Below, in pieces: positions 53,420-63,469 of a DNA stretch of 64,000 nt. The notes under the pieces were generated by a model that searched no databases, was not told the DNA's origin, and was given only the letters and a program-made list of their open reading frames with translations. A program made the position numbers and the translations under genes. The stretch is from an uncultured Psychrobacter sp. (GTDB lineage: Bacteria; Pseudomonadota; Gammaproteobacteria; Pseudomonadales; Moraxellaceae). The stretch is from NCBI GenBank assembly GCA_947501045.1, contig CANMUI010000004.1:186001-250000 (forward strand), read 5' to 3'. Each line of letters opens with the position of its first letter. Positions within the stretch are counted from its first letter, which is position 1.

Positions 53420-53719
53420 TTATTCCTCATCAATAGCATCTAGCCCTAAGCGTATCCATTTGCGTGCCAGCTCATTACGATCAGTGAGCGAGTTCCATAG
53501 TCCATCTTCGCTAAAGATAGAGTAGGTCTCGCCTGAGTGTTCAATGGGCAGGTCTGCCTCACGATCCGCCATCCACACAGGGCTAAAGTAATAGTCTTTT
53601 AGCTCGCGCAGTAGCTTTTCTGCTTGCACAAACTGCTCTTGCGCCTCTAGTTGCTGGCGGTACAATTGGCACCACTCTTCATATTTTCGCTGCATTTCTT
53701 GCGGGTTATATTGGCTCAT
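53420..53719 (-). CDS. DUF4298 family protein
   Basis: 99 residues, hydrophilic. A helical N-terminal half (YEEWCQLYRQQLEAQEQF) is followed by LRELKDYYFSPVWMADREADL and FSEDGLWNSLTDRNELARKWI, matching the DUF4298 pattern as I recall it. Function unknown. It is divergent from smc, with 142 bp between them. Confidence 0.75.
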   Translation of the reverse strand: MSQYNPQEMQRKYEEWCQLYRQQLEAQEQFVQAEKLLRELKDYYFSPVWMADREADLPIEHSGETYSIFSEDGLWNSLTDRNELARKWIRLGLDAIDEE

Positions 53720-53861
53720 AGGGTTGCTCTTTGTCTTTAATCGCTGATAGGTTAAGCCATACTATATCATTATCGACAAAACCCATGATCAACAAAATCC
53801 AAAACCCAGCAAAATTTCAGGTAAAATAGCCGTCTGTTCTTGCCAAGTTTAATAATTATTC

Positions 53862-56800
53862 ATGCGCCTAAAATCTCTAAAACTGGCAGGATTTAAATCC
53901 TTTGCCAATGTGACAACATTTACTTTTCCGCGCGGTATCACTGCTATTGTTGGGCCAAATGGCTGCGGCAAATCAAACGTCATTGACGCCATTCGCTGGG
54001 TGCTCGGTGAGACTTCCGCCAAGCAGTTACGCGGCGGCGCGATGAGTGATGTTATCTTTGCTGGCACACAAGATAAAGCGGCCAAAAGTGTTGCTAGCGT
54101 CGAGCTGACCTTTGAGCACACCCAAGATGAGCAGACTGGCATTCGTCATGAGCTTAACTTATATCATGAGCTGTCTATACGCCGCCAAGTCAATAAGGAG
54201 GGGCGCTCTGATTATTTCATTAATGGCACCCGTGCCCGCCGCCGAGATGTCGTCGATGTGTTCTTAGGGACGGGACTTGGCGCGCGTAGCTACGCGGTGA
54301 TTGAACAAGGTATGATTGGGCGTATTGTGGATTCAAGTCCGATGCAGCTGCGCGAATTTATCGAAGAGGCGGCGGGCGTATCGCGCTATCAGGCGCGGCG
54401 GGAGGAAACCCAAAAAAAGCTAGAGGCAACCGAAGATAACTTGGCACGTCTACGCGATATGCAAAGCGAGCTGCTACGACAACAAAAATCCCTATCAAAA
54501 CAGGCAGCTAATGCCAAGCGCTATCAAGCACTCACTGAATCTTTGGCTGATATCCAGCAGCAACTGGCTATCCAAGAGCTGTATCAGGCTAAAGCGGCGC
54601 AGCTAGAGCAAAAACAGCAACATGAGAGTACGAGTGTCGCAGTCGCTGGGTTACAAAGCGACTATGACGCCCTTAAAAATAAACAAGATAAATTAAGCGC
54701 GCAGATCAATCAAGAGCAGTGGCTAAAAGACGATGCTCAAAGCGGGTATTATCAGCAGCAGCTTGACTACCAAAAAGCGGAACATCAACTCAACGATATG
54801 CAAGCCAAGATAGAGCAGATTCAAGAGCAGATTACAAGTTTAGCCCAGCAAAAAGTACAGACGGTTGCCCAGATTGAGCAATTAGATAGTGAGCAAAACG
54901 AGCAGCAGATGGAGCTTGCAAGCTTGCGTCCTGAGCTTGTTGAACTGACTGCAAAACGCGCGGCATACCAGCAAGAAGAGCAGCCTTCGCAGCGCGCTTG
55001 GCATGAGTCAAAGGATAAGCTGGCAAAATTACAAGACGACTTGCGAGCACTTGAGCAAAAACAAGTATTGAATACGCAAGCTAAGCGGCGCTATAAACAA
55101 AGCTACGATAATTGGCAAACCCGTCAACAAAACTGGCAAACGTTATGGTCGCAGTTGCAACAGCCAGATATTGACGGACCTGATTTAACGATTGAAAACC
55201 ATAAGTTTAGCTTAAGTCCGACAAGCGTAAAAGGCACAGAATTAAACGATGAGCTCAAGCATATATTGCGTAGGCAAGATGGCGTAACGGAGCATCTAGA
55301 AACCTTACAACCGCAGGTCGATCGCTTACAGCAGCGTTTGCTTGATGAGCAGCGCGCATTGACTGAGATAGAGAAACGCCACGCGCTACTGGCTGGCGAG
55401 TATGATACCTTGCATCAAATACTACATCCAAAGCCAAGTAGCAATATAAGTAACAAGCCCCAGCAGCCTGTGGCTGATGACGAAAATAAAGCAAAAAATG
55501 AATCGTTTAGCGATTTTAATAAGCTTGCTATCAGCACTTTACGTGAGCAGATTGAGCTGAGCGCTAAAGGTCAAGAGCATGCGCAGTTACTTGATAACGT
55601 ATTGCACCTATGGCTTGATAGTCATGTATTGGTAGCGAATAACCCAACAAGTAACATAATAGGTAAAACTGATAGCGGCGCACATAAAGAAAACCTCCCC
55701 GCGAATACCTTATGGCAAGCGCTTGAGGGTGATTTGCCAGTGTTATTAACCTATCAAAACAGGCAAAACGGGCAAAGTAACACAGAAGCTCATTATAGCT
55801 TATGGCTACCAGCCTGCCATGATGACCAGCCCCGTCAAAATTTGGATGGCTTACCAGATGAGCTTGCTGATAAAGTTTATGCGTTAACCCAGCTGATTAC
55901 CAAACCTGCTTTAGCGCTTTGGCAGCAGTGCTATTTGTATGTCGAAGATGCTGAGAACAGTGCAGATAAAACTAAGCATCTAACACAGATCCTAAAGGTA
56001 CTACCAGCATCCGCATTGCTATTAACTGCTGATGGCTGGCTACTAAGTCGTAGCGGCGCGTTAAATATAAGCAAATTAGTAAATACTCAAAATAGACAGA
56101 ACGAAGGTCAACCAGACAGTCAAAGTAGTAGCCAGTTTTTAACCCAGCGCTTGCAGCAGCGTAACAGGCTTGTCCAATTAGAAGACTTGCTCAACGACAG
56201 TGATAATGAGATAGCCGCGCAGCAAAAAACGATCAAAAACAGCCAGTATGAATTTGATGCGCTAACCATTAGTTTGGCGGAAGCGCGTGCTCAAGCTGAG
56301 CAGCTTAACCGCGATCGATACCAGTATGAGCAGCAATTGTATACTCAGCAAGCACAGCACGCGCGCCTGCAAGCGGATATCAAACGCTTAAATAACGATA
56401 AAACGCTACTTGAACAAGAGCAGCAGGAGTTGATCAGCGAAGAGCATGCCTTAGATAGTGAAGCGCAGCGCGCGCGCATGGCTATAGCCGAGCTGACCCC
56501 AAAGCTTGCAGAAGCCAAAGATACGCAGCAGCAGCTGCAAGCAAAACGTAGCGAGCTAAGCCGCGTTCGCCAAGCCGATGAGGCGCAGTGGCAAACCTTG
56601 CAGCTTAAAGTACAAAAGCTTGAATTACGCCTTGAGCATACCAGCAGTCGTTTAGCAAACTTGACGCAAGCATATGATCAATCAGTACAAAATGAGCAGA
56701 TATCAATAACGCAGCTTCAGCGCTTGGATGTGCAATTACCTAACCTACAAGCAGCGCTGCAAAAAGCACAGTTGGCCAAGGATGAGCAACAAGCTCTATT

Positions 56801-57812
56801 AAATGAGCGCGAAGCAGTGTTAGCTCAGATGAAGCAAGGTTATAGTCAACAGCAAAACGAGCTTGATACTCTACATACCGAGCTACAAACCGCCCAAAGT
56901 AAGGCGGCTGAGAAAACCACTAAGCTGGCACTTAGCGAAGCCCGGCTTGAAGATGCTATTAAGCAGACTCAAGCAGCTTTAGATCATTATCAGCAAACAC
57001 TCACTGAACATAGTGCGACCCATGCGCAAACCGAACCACAAAACAGTAGCGTCTCAAATCTGCTAGCAGACTTTATTGCGCATAATCGCCGCGTACGTCC
57101 TGATAAAATCGCTGAGCTTAAAAGTGAGCAGACCAAGATAGAGCAGCAAATCAGTAAAATTGGTGCGGTCAATCTAGCGGCGGCGCGTGAGCTTGATGAA
57201 GTTAACGAGCGCCTAGAACCTCTAACGCAGCAGATTAATGATATCACTGGCAGCATGAACACACTTATTAGGGCAATTGCTGATATCGATGCGACCACCA
57301 AAACACTGTTTATGCAAACGCTGGATGCGGTGAATGAGGAGCTTGCCACATTATTTGCCAAAGTATTTGGCGGCGGACAAGCCAGTTTGACGCTAAGCGA
57401 TGATGATCTGCCAGCTGGTATATATGCCAATCAACATAAATCAGAACAGTGGCGCGCGGGACTCACCTTAATGGCGCAGCCCAAGGGCAAACGCAATAGC
57501 CGTCTTGCCGTGTTATCAGGCGGGGAGAAAACGCTGACTGCGCTGAGTCTTATTTTTGCGATATTTAAACAGCACCCTGCGCCATTTTGTGTGCTCGATG
57601 AAGTCGATGCGCCGCTCGATGATGCCAATGTGGCACGTTTTACCAGTCTTATTTCGGATTTGGCAGGGGATTTGCAGTTTATTTTTATCAGTCATAATAA
57701 ACTATCGATGCAAATTGCTGATGAGCTCAAAGGGATTACTATGCCAAATGCGGGTATCTCAACTTTGGTCAGTGTCTCGCTTGATGAGGCCGCAGATTAT
57801 ATTGACGCTTAG
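53862..57812 (+). CDS. smc: Chromosome segregation/condensation ATPase SMC
   Basis: 1316 residues. Walker A GPNGCGKSN (31-39), QGMIGRIVDSSP block, long coiled coils rich in Gln (about 165-510 and 770-1100), a hinge region around 560-750 that is only weakly like the standard SMC hinge, signature LSGGEKTLTALSL and Walker B FCVLDEVDAPLDD near the end. Longer than typical bacterial SMC (about 1170-1190). It organises the nucleoid with ScpA and ScpB, which are not encoded here. smc-zipA-ligA is a familiar order in Moraxellaceae and Pseudomonadaceae. No Shine-Dalgarno is evident. Confidence 0.95.
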   Translation: MRLKSLKLAGFKSFANVTTFTFPRGITAIVGPNGCGKSNVIDAIRWVLGETSAKQLRGGAMSDVIFAGTQDKAAKSVASVELTFEHTQDEQTGIRHELNLYHELSIRRQVNKEGRSDYFINGTRARRRDVVDVFLGTGLGARSYAVIEQGMIGRIVDSSPMQLREFIEEAAGVSRYQARREETQKKLEATEDNLARLRDMQSELLRQQKSLSKQAANAKRYQALTESLADIQQQLAIQELYQAKAAQLEQKQQHESTSVAVAGLQSDYDALKNKQDKLSAQINQEQWLKDDAQSGYYQQQLDYQKAEHQLNDMQAKIEQIQEQITSLAQQKVQTVAQIEQLDSEQNEQQMELASLRPELVELTAKRAAYQQEEQPSQRAWHESKDKLAKLQDDLRALEQKQVLNTQAKRRYKQSYDNWQTRQQNWQTLWSQLQQPDIDGPDLTIENHKFSLSPTSVKGTELNDELKHILRRQDGVTEHLETLQPQVDRLQQRLLDEQRALTEIEKRHALLAGEYDTLHQILHPKPSSNISNKPQQPVADDENKAKNESFSDFNKLAISTLREQIELSAKGQEHAQLLDNVLHLWLDSHVLVANNPTSNIIGKTDSGAHKENLPANTLWQALEGDLPVLLTYQNRQNGQSNTEAHYSLWLPACHDDQPRQNLDGLPDELADKVYALTQLITKPALALWQQCYLYVEDAENSADKTKHLTQILKVLPASALLLTADGWLLSRSGALNISKLVNTQNRQNEGQPDSQSSSQFLTQRLQQRNRLVQLEDLLNDSDNEIAAQQKTIKNSQYEFDALTISLAEARAQAEQLNRDRYQYEQQLYTQQAQHARLQADIKRLNNDKTLLEQEQQELISEEHALDSEAQRARMAIAELTPKLAEAKDTQQQLQAKRSELSRVRQADEAQWQTLQLKVQKLELRLEHTSSRLANLTQAYDQSVQNEQISITQLQRLDVQLPNLQAALQKAQLAKDEQQALLNEREAVLAQMKQGYSQQQNELDTLHTELQTAQSKAAEKTTKLALSEARLEDAIKQTQAALDHYQQTLTEHSATHAQTEPQNSSVSNLLADFIAHNRRVRPDKIAELKSEQTKIEQQISKIGAVNLAAARELDEVNERLEPLTQQINDITGSMNTLIRAIADIDATTKTLFMQTLDAVNEELATLFAKVFGGGQASLTLSDDDLPAGIYANQHKSEQWRAGLTLMAQPKGKRNSRLAVLSGGEKTLTALSLIFAIFKQHPAPFCVLDEVDAPLDDANVARFTSLISDLAGDLQFIFISHNKLSMQIADELKGITMPNAGISTLVSVSLDEAADYIDA

Positions 57813-58043
57813 CATGAATAATTATTACGGACTGTGTAATACAGACTATAATATACTCATTGGTGTTAAGATATAGGATAAAATCGACCAACAACGTAAC
57901 ACAAATGTGTAGGGCTGGCGGTAAACAATTACTATATGATGACGAGGTTAGTCAGCCATGCTAGACTATTGCCATTAAATTTAAATTTTTTTAGCCATTT
58001 TTTCTTTTATCTCGTTATTTATAGCTATTAGGATATCTCTCTC

Positions 58044-59054
58044 ATGACCGTTATTCAGTTTGTATTGGTTGCTATCGCTGCATTTATTGTGCTTGCAGGA
58101 CTGTTTATGGTTATTCGTAGCTTTCAGCGCCGCAAGGACACAGAGACTACGGCGGTCAATTATGACAAAAACGGTATTCCTATTATCCCGCGTCACGAGC
58201 GCGATATTGTTGATCAGCCGGACTTTGATGATACCGTTGCTGGTGAGACGACCATTGCTCCTGATCGCGATTATCTTAACGCCATTATTGAAGACGAGCC
58301 GTTAGCTAATCCCTCTGCTACACAAGATATCCAAGTAACGCAAAGTCACAATTATTCTAACAATCAAGAAAACAACGATGACTATGCACGCTGGCAAGCC
58401 GAGCAACAACGGACAGACAACGAAGAATTTGCAGATATAGCTCAGCAGATGCACACTAATAATGAGCAAGAGTTTGATGCTTTCTCAAGCCTTATGTCAG
58501 CGACAGACAGCCTAATGCCAGTCATTGACACCGCAGAAGAACCCAGCTTTGATGACAGCAGCCCGATACTTGATCAGCATCTGTCAGAGCCCGTCGATCA
58601 GGCACAAAACAGTCCGCTGATCAATGCCCAAGACAATATCAATATTACTATTTTACCGCATCAATATAGCGATCGTCCGCAAATGGTGATCCGCGGTCGC
58701 GACTTGTTAGAATTGGTCGACAAATACGGTCTGCGCTTTGGGGCGATGAATATGTTTCATCGCTACGAGCAAAAAGACGGCACCGGTATGCTGTGGTTTA
58801 GCATGATGGGCATTACCGAAAATGGCATTGCGCCTTTTGATCCGCATCGGGTGGCGACCAACGTTTATAGCGGTGTGGTGGTGTTTTTATCATTGCCGCA
58901 CCCGCAGGCCTTGCGTAGTTTTGATAGTATGATGAGTATCGCTTATATGATGGCTGATGACTTAAATGCGATGATACTTGACGAAAATAACGAGCCAATT
59001 ACGCCTGAGTATAAACAACAATTGCGCAATCAAGTGCGTGACTATGGCGTTTAG
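58044..59054 (+). CDS. zipA: Cell division protein ZipA
   Basis: 336 residues. The N-terminal membrane helix (about 5-25, FVLVAIAAFIVLAGLFMVI) is followed by basic residues, then an acidic Gln/Asp/Ser-rich linker (40-190) and the C-terminal ZipA domain (about 195-336: RDLLELVDKYGLRFGAMNMFHR, LSLPHPQALRSFDSMM). It tethers FtsZ to the inner membrane. The only domain that binds the FtsZ tail is complete. A TATAAT at 57847-57852 may be part of its promoter. Confidence 0.92.
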   Translation: MTVIQFVLVAIAAFIVLAGLFMVIRSFQRRKDTETTAVNYDKNGIPIIPRHERDIVDQPDFDDTVAGETTIAPDRDYLNAIIEDEPLANPSATQDIQVTQSHNYSNNQENNDDYARWQAEQQRTDNEEFADIAQQMHTNNEQEFDAFSSLMSATDSLMPVIDTAEEPSFDDSSPILDQHLSEPVDQAQNSPLINAQDNINITILPHQYSDRPQMVIRGRDLLELVDKYGLRFGAMNMFHRYEQKDGTGMLWFSMMGITENGIAPFDPHRVATNVYSGVVVFLSLPHPQALRSFDSMMSIAYMMADDLNAMILDENNEPITPEYKQQLRNQVRDYGV

Positions 59055-59092
59055 CGTCTTGCTATAATGATACACACATTTTAAGCACAAAA

Positions 59093-59119
59093 GTAGCGTC
59101 ACTAGTTGACGCTATTTTT
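59093..59119 (+). terminator. Rho-independent terminator of zipA
   Basis: TAGCGTCA (59094-59101), loop CTAGT, TGACGCTA (59107-59114), then TTTTTA. Confidence 0.82.
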
Positions 59120-59200
59120 ATGTTTACGGCGTATGACTTGTCCAAACTTCTTTATAAACTTGTTATTATATCGGCATCTTGAACTATAAAGACGCCGATT

Positions 59201-61273
59201 ATGACCGACTCTACACCGCGACCAACTCAGAAAAAAAATAACTCAGCCAACACGCAGAATGATGATACTGTCAGCGCGCAAATGCGTACCCTTATCGAGA
59301 CGCTCAAAACCCATAACTATCGCTACTATGTGCTGGACAATCCTATCTTAGACGACAGCGAGTACGACCAACTGCGCCGCTCGTTGTTAGAGTTAGAAGA
59401 AGCCTACCCTGATCTTATCCAGCCCGATAGTCCAATCAATCAAGTCGGCGATGTGCCGTTGTCTGCCTTTACTCAAGTTATGCATGATATCCCAATGCTA
59501 TCCTTGGGCAACGTTTTTGAATACGATGATTTGCGCGAGTTTATGCGCCGGGTTAATGATCGTTTGAGCGATGCCCAGCAAAATCCTGAATACGTGATGG
59601 AGCTGAAACTTGATGGGCTTGCCGTATCCTTAAAATACGAATACGGTCAGCTTAAACAAGCGGTCACCCGTGGTGATGGCAGAGTCGGGGAGGATATTAC
59701 CCAAAATACCAAAACCATTCGTAATCTTCCTTTATACCTTCATGATGCCGAAGATATTGTGCTACTAGAAGTACGCGGTGAAGTGCTCATGCCCAAAGCA
59801 GGTTTTGAGCGTTTAAATCGCTTGGCTGAAGAGGATGGTGAAAAGGTTTTTGCCAACCCCCGTAACGCTGCCGCTGGGAGCCTGCGCCAGTTAGATCCCG
59901 CCGTTGCCGCTAGTCGTCCGCTAGCTTTTTATGCTTACTCCGTGAATCAAGGTTTACCCGAATCCATTGATACGCAGTCAGCAGCACTAGCTTGGCTTGG
60001 TGACGTTGGCTTTAGTGTCAGCGCCGTGAGAGTGGTAAAAAACCCCCGTGAAGCACAAGAATACTATGAGGCCGTGATTGATAAGCGCGCAAAACTGCCC
60101 TTTGAAATCGATGGCACCGTGATCAAAGTGAATAGCTTGGCATTGCAGCAGCAATTAGGATTTTTATCGCGCGAACCACGCTGGGCGACTGCCTACAAAT
60201 TCCCCGCCGAAACCGTCATGACGCGACTAAATACCATTGAATGGCAAGTCGGACGCACGGGACAATTAACCCCCGTGGGCAAGTTAGAGCCAGTTAAAGT
60301 CGGCGGCGTCACTGTCAGTAACGTCACTTTGCATAACTTTGGCGAGATTCAGCGCTTAGACGTGCGCGCAGGCGATATGGTCAGCGTGCACCGCGCCGGC
60401 GACGTTATCCCTAAAGTCACCCGCGTTTGGACTGATCAGCGTCCAGAAGATTCTGAGCCGGTTACCTTGCCAACTAATTGTCCAGTGTGCGACTCGCCTG
60501 TGGTCTTACCAGAAGGTGAGGCGTTAGCGCGTTGTAGTGGTGGTCTTATTTGTCCCGCCCAGCAGCAAGAAGCGCTGATTCATTTTGTCTCGCGCCGCGC
60601 GATGGATATCGACGGTTTAGGTGAGCGCTGGCTCATTAGCTTTTTTGAGCATGGCCTCGTCAAAACCGTTGCCGATATTTATGAGCTGCATAATCATCGA
60701 GAGGATTTAATCACTTACGAAAAACTGGGTGAGAAGTCCGTACAAAACATCATTGACGCTATCGAAGCCAGTAAAAAAACCACCTTGCCACGCTTTATCT
60801 ACGCCCTAGGCATTCGCGGTGTCGGCGAAGGCACCGCGCAAAACTTCGCGCAGCAGTTCGGCGATCTTGATAGCTTAATGAGCGCTGACATGGAGGCGCT
60901 GATTGAAACCCCTGATGTTGGCGCGATTACTGCTGAGCTAGCGTATGAGTTCTTTCGCGCGCCGCACAATATTGAGGTCATTGATAAGCTGCGAGCCGCT
61001 GGCGTACATTGGGATAACGTCGAGCAAGTGGCATCCGATGATCTACCTCTAGACGGTCAAACGTGGGTGATCACTGGCGCACTCGATAGCATGGCACGCG
61101 ATGAAGCCAAAGCGAAATTGCAAGCCTTAGGCGCAAAGGTCGTTGGTAGTGTTTCGGCCAAAACTACGGCGTTGCTGGCAGGAGAGAAGGCGGGTTCGAA
61201 GTTGACGAAGGCGGAGAAATTAGGCGTTAGGGTTGTGGGTGAGGATGAGTTTTTGGCGTTGGTTGGAGAATAG
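59201..61273 (+). CDS. ligA: NAD-dependent DNA ligase
   Basis: 690 residues. The adenylation Lys is K136 in ELKLDGLAVSL. The OB domain follows, then a four-Cys zinc finger (CPVCDSPV ... CSGGLICPAQ), helix-hairpin-helix repeats and a C-terminal BRCT domain (about 612-690). It seals nicks in replication and repair. The N-terminus has about 25 extra polar residues (PRPTQKKNNSANTQ) compared with E. coli. Its own terminator-bounded unit, with the next gene starting 3 nt after the stop. Confidence 0.97.
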   Translation: MTDSTPRPTQKKNNSANTQNDDTVSAQMRTLIETLKTHNYRYYVLDNPILDDSEYDQLRRSLLELEEAYPDLIQPDSPINQVGDVPLSAFTQVMHDIPMLSLGNVFEYDDLREFMRRVNDRLSDAQQNPEYVMELKLDGLAVSLKYEYGQLKQAVTRGDGRVGEDITQNTKTIRNLPLYLHDAEDIVLLEVRGEVLMPKAGFERLNRLAEEDGEKVFANPRNAAAGSLRQLDPAVAASRPLAFYAYSVNQGLPESIDTQSAALAWLGDVGFSVSAVRVVKNPREAQEYYEAVIDKRAKLPFEIDGTVIKVNSLALQQQLGFLSREPRWATAYKFPAETVMTRLNTIEWQVGRTGQLTPVGKLEPVKVGGVTVSNVTLHNFGEIQRLDVRAGDMVSVHRAGDVIPKVTRVWTDQRPEDSEPVTLPTNCPVCDSPVVLPEGEALARCSGGLICPAQQQEALIHFVSRRAMDIDGLGERWLISFFEHGLVKTVADIYELHNHREDLITYEKLGEKSVQNIIDAIEASKKTTLPRFIYALGIRGVGEGTAQNFAQQFGDLDSLMSADMEALIETPDVGAITAELAYEFFRAPHNIEVIDKLRAAGVHWDNVEQVASDDLPLDGQTWVITGALDSMARDEAKAKLQALGAKVVGSVSAKTTALLAGEKAGSKLTKAEKLGVRVVGEDEFLALVGE

Positions 61274-61276
61274 ATT

Positions 61277-63211
61277 ATGAATGATGAAAATGAAATGGAT
61301 GAAGCGGCTTGGGAAGAATTATATAAGCAATCTAGGGAATTCGAAATTGAAGAGCTTCAAAAGGTCACTCGTCAAAAAAGTAGTGATAAGAATTTTGCAT
61401 TGGCTCAAAGAAAGTTAGCTGAGCTGTTTTACAAACAAAACTTATTAGATGATGCTGTGAGAGTGAGTAAATTAATTAGGCCTCAGGATAGCAGAGAACA
61501 TTATAAAAAAGCACAATACAATATTGCTGCTGTTTATGAAGAACAAGGCAAAACTGAAGAAGCTCTAAAAATATGGTCGGAAATAGAAGAAGACTCTTCA
61601 GAGATATATTCTAGAGCACAGTATAATATTGGCGCTATAAAAAATGACTTAGGTGAATTTGAGGAAGCAAAAAGAGCTTGGGGTAAGGTTAAGAGAAATG
61701 ATAGTCCAGAAGCATATACTAGAGCACAATATAATTTAGCTTCTCGATTCAATAAAGAAGGTATGGAAGACGATGCTATTCGAGCATGGAGTAATGTAGA
61801 GAAAAAAGATGACCCTGAGGTATATGCACATGCACAGTTCAATCTAGGCATTAGTTCGAATAGAAAAGGGAATACAGATGATGCTTTAGAAATATGGTCA
61901 AAAATAGAAATTGAGGACTCTTTAGACACATTTAATCTTGCTCAATACAATATTTGCACAGTGACGTTGGAAAATACGCCGTATCGAGATATTGTTAGGG
62001 CTGAAAATGCACTTAATAAAATTGTACATGGGTATCAATATGAAAAGCGATGTCTAATGAGAATTTGTCGATTGCTTAAGACATCTTCTACTGATATCGG
62101 AGAGGACTTATTACTACTGTTTATTCATGTTACTAACAGTATTGAAATACTTAAAGTGGATTTCAGCCATAGAGTAACTAACAGTAAGCCTGTAGAACGT
62201 AAACTAGCTCATTATACGGGAACTCAAACAACCAATTTACTACTTGCTAGCGGCGAAGATCGAAAACTTCCAAGCCCATTTAGATTGAATACTATCAATA
62301 ATGTTAACGACCCAAGTGAAGGCAAGCTACTTTTAAATCATTTAAACGGTATAGAAGAGACCAAGCTTTATGCGTCAGATTTTGACAAAAAGCTACATGC
62401 TTTTATTAGTTGTTTTACCTTCAATCACGATAGCCTTAACCAGTTCAGGCTATACGGTAAGCAAGATAATAAAGAAGCTTCTGGAATTAGTTTAGTGTTT
62501 AATAAAAGCTTTTTTCAAAAACATAATTCTACTGTAGGGTTGTCTTACGTAGCATTTGAAGATAGTTTACAAAACATTGATGTAGGCTTTATCCAGAGAA
62601 ATACTGATAAAAAAGCTGTAGAAAAAATTAAAAAGCAACCAGTAATGAGATGTGTCTATCTTGATCCTACTTCTAACTACGTTCATTTAGCACAGCGCAA
62701 TCGTTTAACGTTTTTTAGAGAGTTTAACGATGAAACTATACAAGTAGAAAGTAAACAGATAAGTAAAGCTGAACACGAGTGGAAAAACTATCAAAGCTTT
62801 ATTGACAGAAAGACTGAAGATTTAAGCAGTGCTTTTATATGTCTTAAAAGTGCTTATAAAGCTACTACCGAAGAAATAATTAAGATTGAGAAAATAAACC
62901 CAAGTTTATCAGGCAAAATAGAAATTTTATTAAACGAAATTCTCTTACCCTTAAAATACCTTATTAAACATTCAGCATTTCAGGAAGAGCAAGAATGCCG
63001 TATCGTTTATATAACGTCGCTTGACAAGCCTGAAGTCCAGATGGATTTTGGTAAATTTCTTTACGTTGAATATGAGGCAAATGTAAAATCACATCTTGAT
63101 AAAATTTATATTGCACCAGCAGTAACTCAATACCAACCCTATTTAGCCAAGCTGCTTTGCGATACCGACGTTAAAATCGAACTCTCAAACAATCCGTATC
63201 GCCAGACTTAG
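61277..63211 (+). CDS. TPR repeat / DUF2971 domain protein
   Basis: 644 residues. Residues 76-230 hold TPR-like units at a strict 36-residue period: YKKAQYNIA, YSRAQYNIG, YTRAQYNLA, YAHAQFNLG, FNLAQYNIC (76, 111, 147, 183, 219), each followed by GxxEEAxxxW. The C-terminal half (about 315-600) carries DUF2971 hallmarks: LAHYTGT, PFRLNTINNVNDPSEG, ISCFTFNHDSLNQFRLYG and EEQECRIVY. DUF2971 has no established activity; it is frequent in variable genome regions. The gene is clearly more AT-rich than ligA and uses A/T-ending codons, suggesting transfer. It begins 3 nt after the ligA stop without a good Shine-Dalgarno, so coupling to ligA translation is possible. Confidence 0.82.
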   Translation: MNDENEMDEAAWEELYKQSREFEIEELQKVTRQKSSDKNFALAQRKLAELFYKQNLLDDAVRVSKLIRPQDSREHYKKAQYNIAAVYEEQGKTEEALKIWSEIEEDSSEIYSRAQYNIGAIKNDLGEFEEAKRAWGKVKRNDSPEAYTRAQYNLASRFNKEGMEDDAIRAWSNVEKKDDPEVYAHAQFNLGISSNRKGNTDDALEIWSKIEIEDSLDTFNLAQYNICTVTLENTPYRDIVRAENALNKIVHGYQYEKRCLMRICRLLKTSSTDIGEDLLLLFIHVTNSIEILKVDFSHRVTNSKPVERKLAHYTGTQTTNLLLASGEDRKLPSPFRLNTINNVNDPSEGKLLLNHLNGIEETKLYASDFDKKLHAFISCFTFNHDSLNQFRLYGKQDNKEASGISLVFNKSFFQKHNSTVGLSYVAFEDSLQNIDVGFIQRNTDKKAVEKIKKQPVMRCVYLDPTSNYVHLAQRNRLTFFREFNDETIQVESKQISKAEHEWKNYQSFIDRKTEDLSSAFICLKSAYKATTEEIIKIEKINPSLSGKIEILLNEILLPLKYLIKHSAFQEEQECRIVYITSLDKPEVQMDFGKFLYVEYEANVKSHLDKIYIAPAVTQYQPYLAKLLCDTDVKIELSNNPYRQT

Positions 63212-63217
63212 TATTTC

Positions 63218-63258
63218 TTAGCAGCGTATGTTTTATTTTATACTACATACGCTGCTAA
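63218..63258. terminator. 14-bp perfect inverted repeat after the TPR-DUF2971 gene
   Basis: TTAGCAGCGTATGT (63218-63231) and ACATACGCTGCTAA (63245-63258) with a 13-nt loop, starting 7 nt past the stop. No U-run follows, so it may be a terminator helper, an mRNA-stabilising hairpin, or an element end. Confidence 0.5.
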
Positions 63259-63469
63259 TCTGTACTGTCTAATCTTTTCAACATATTAAAATCATCTCCT
63301 CACTATCTAATCTATCAACAACAAACAACACCAACCCTGCTCTAACTCCTTAATTTAAAACCAAATATAAAAAAGTTAACATAATCAATGAAGATTATTG
63401 ATACTTATCTTTATAAAATAATAACAAGAGTCATTATTATATTTAAAGAGTAGATTCAAGGAGTGAGTC

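Noticed and set aside
61534..61929. 131-codon minus-strand frame with Ser-rich repeats
   Set aside because: Antisense shadow of the TPR repeats of the 61277-63211 gene; its periodicity just mirrors theirs.
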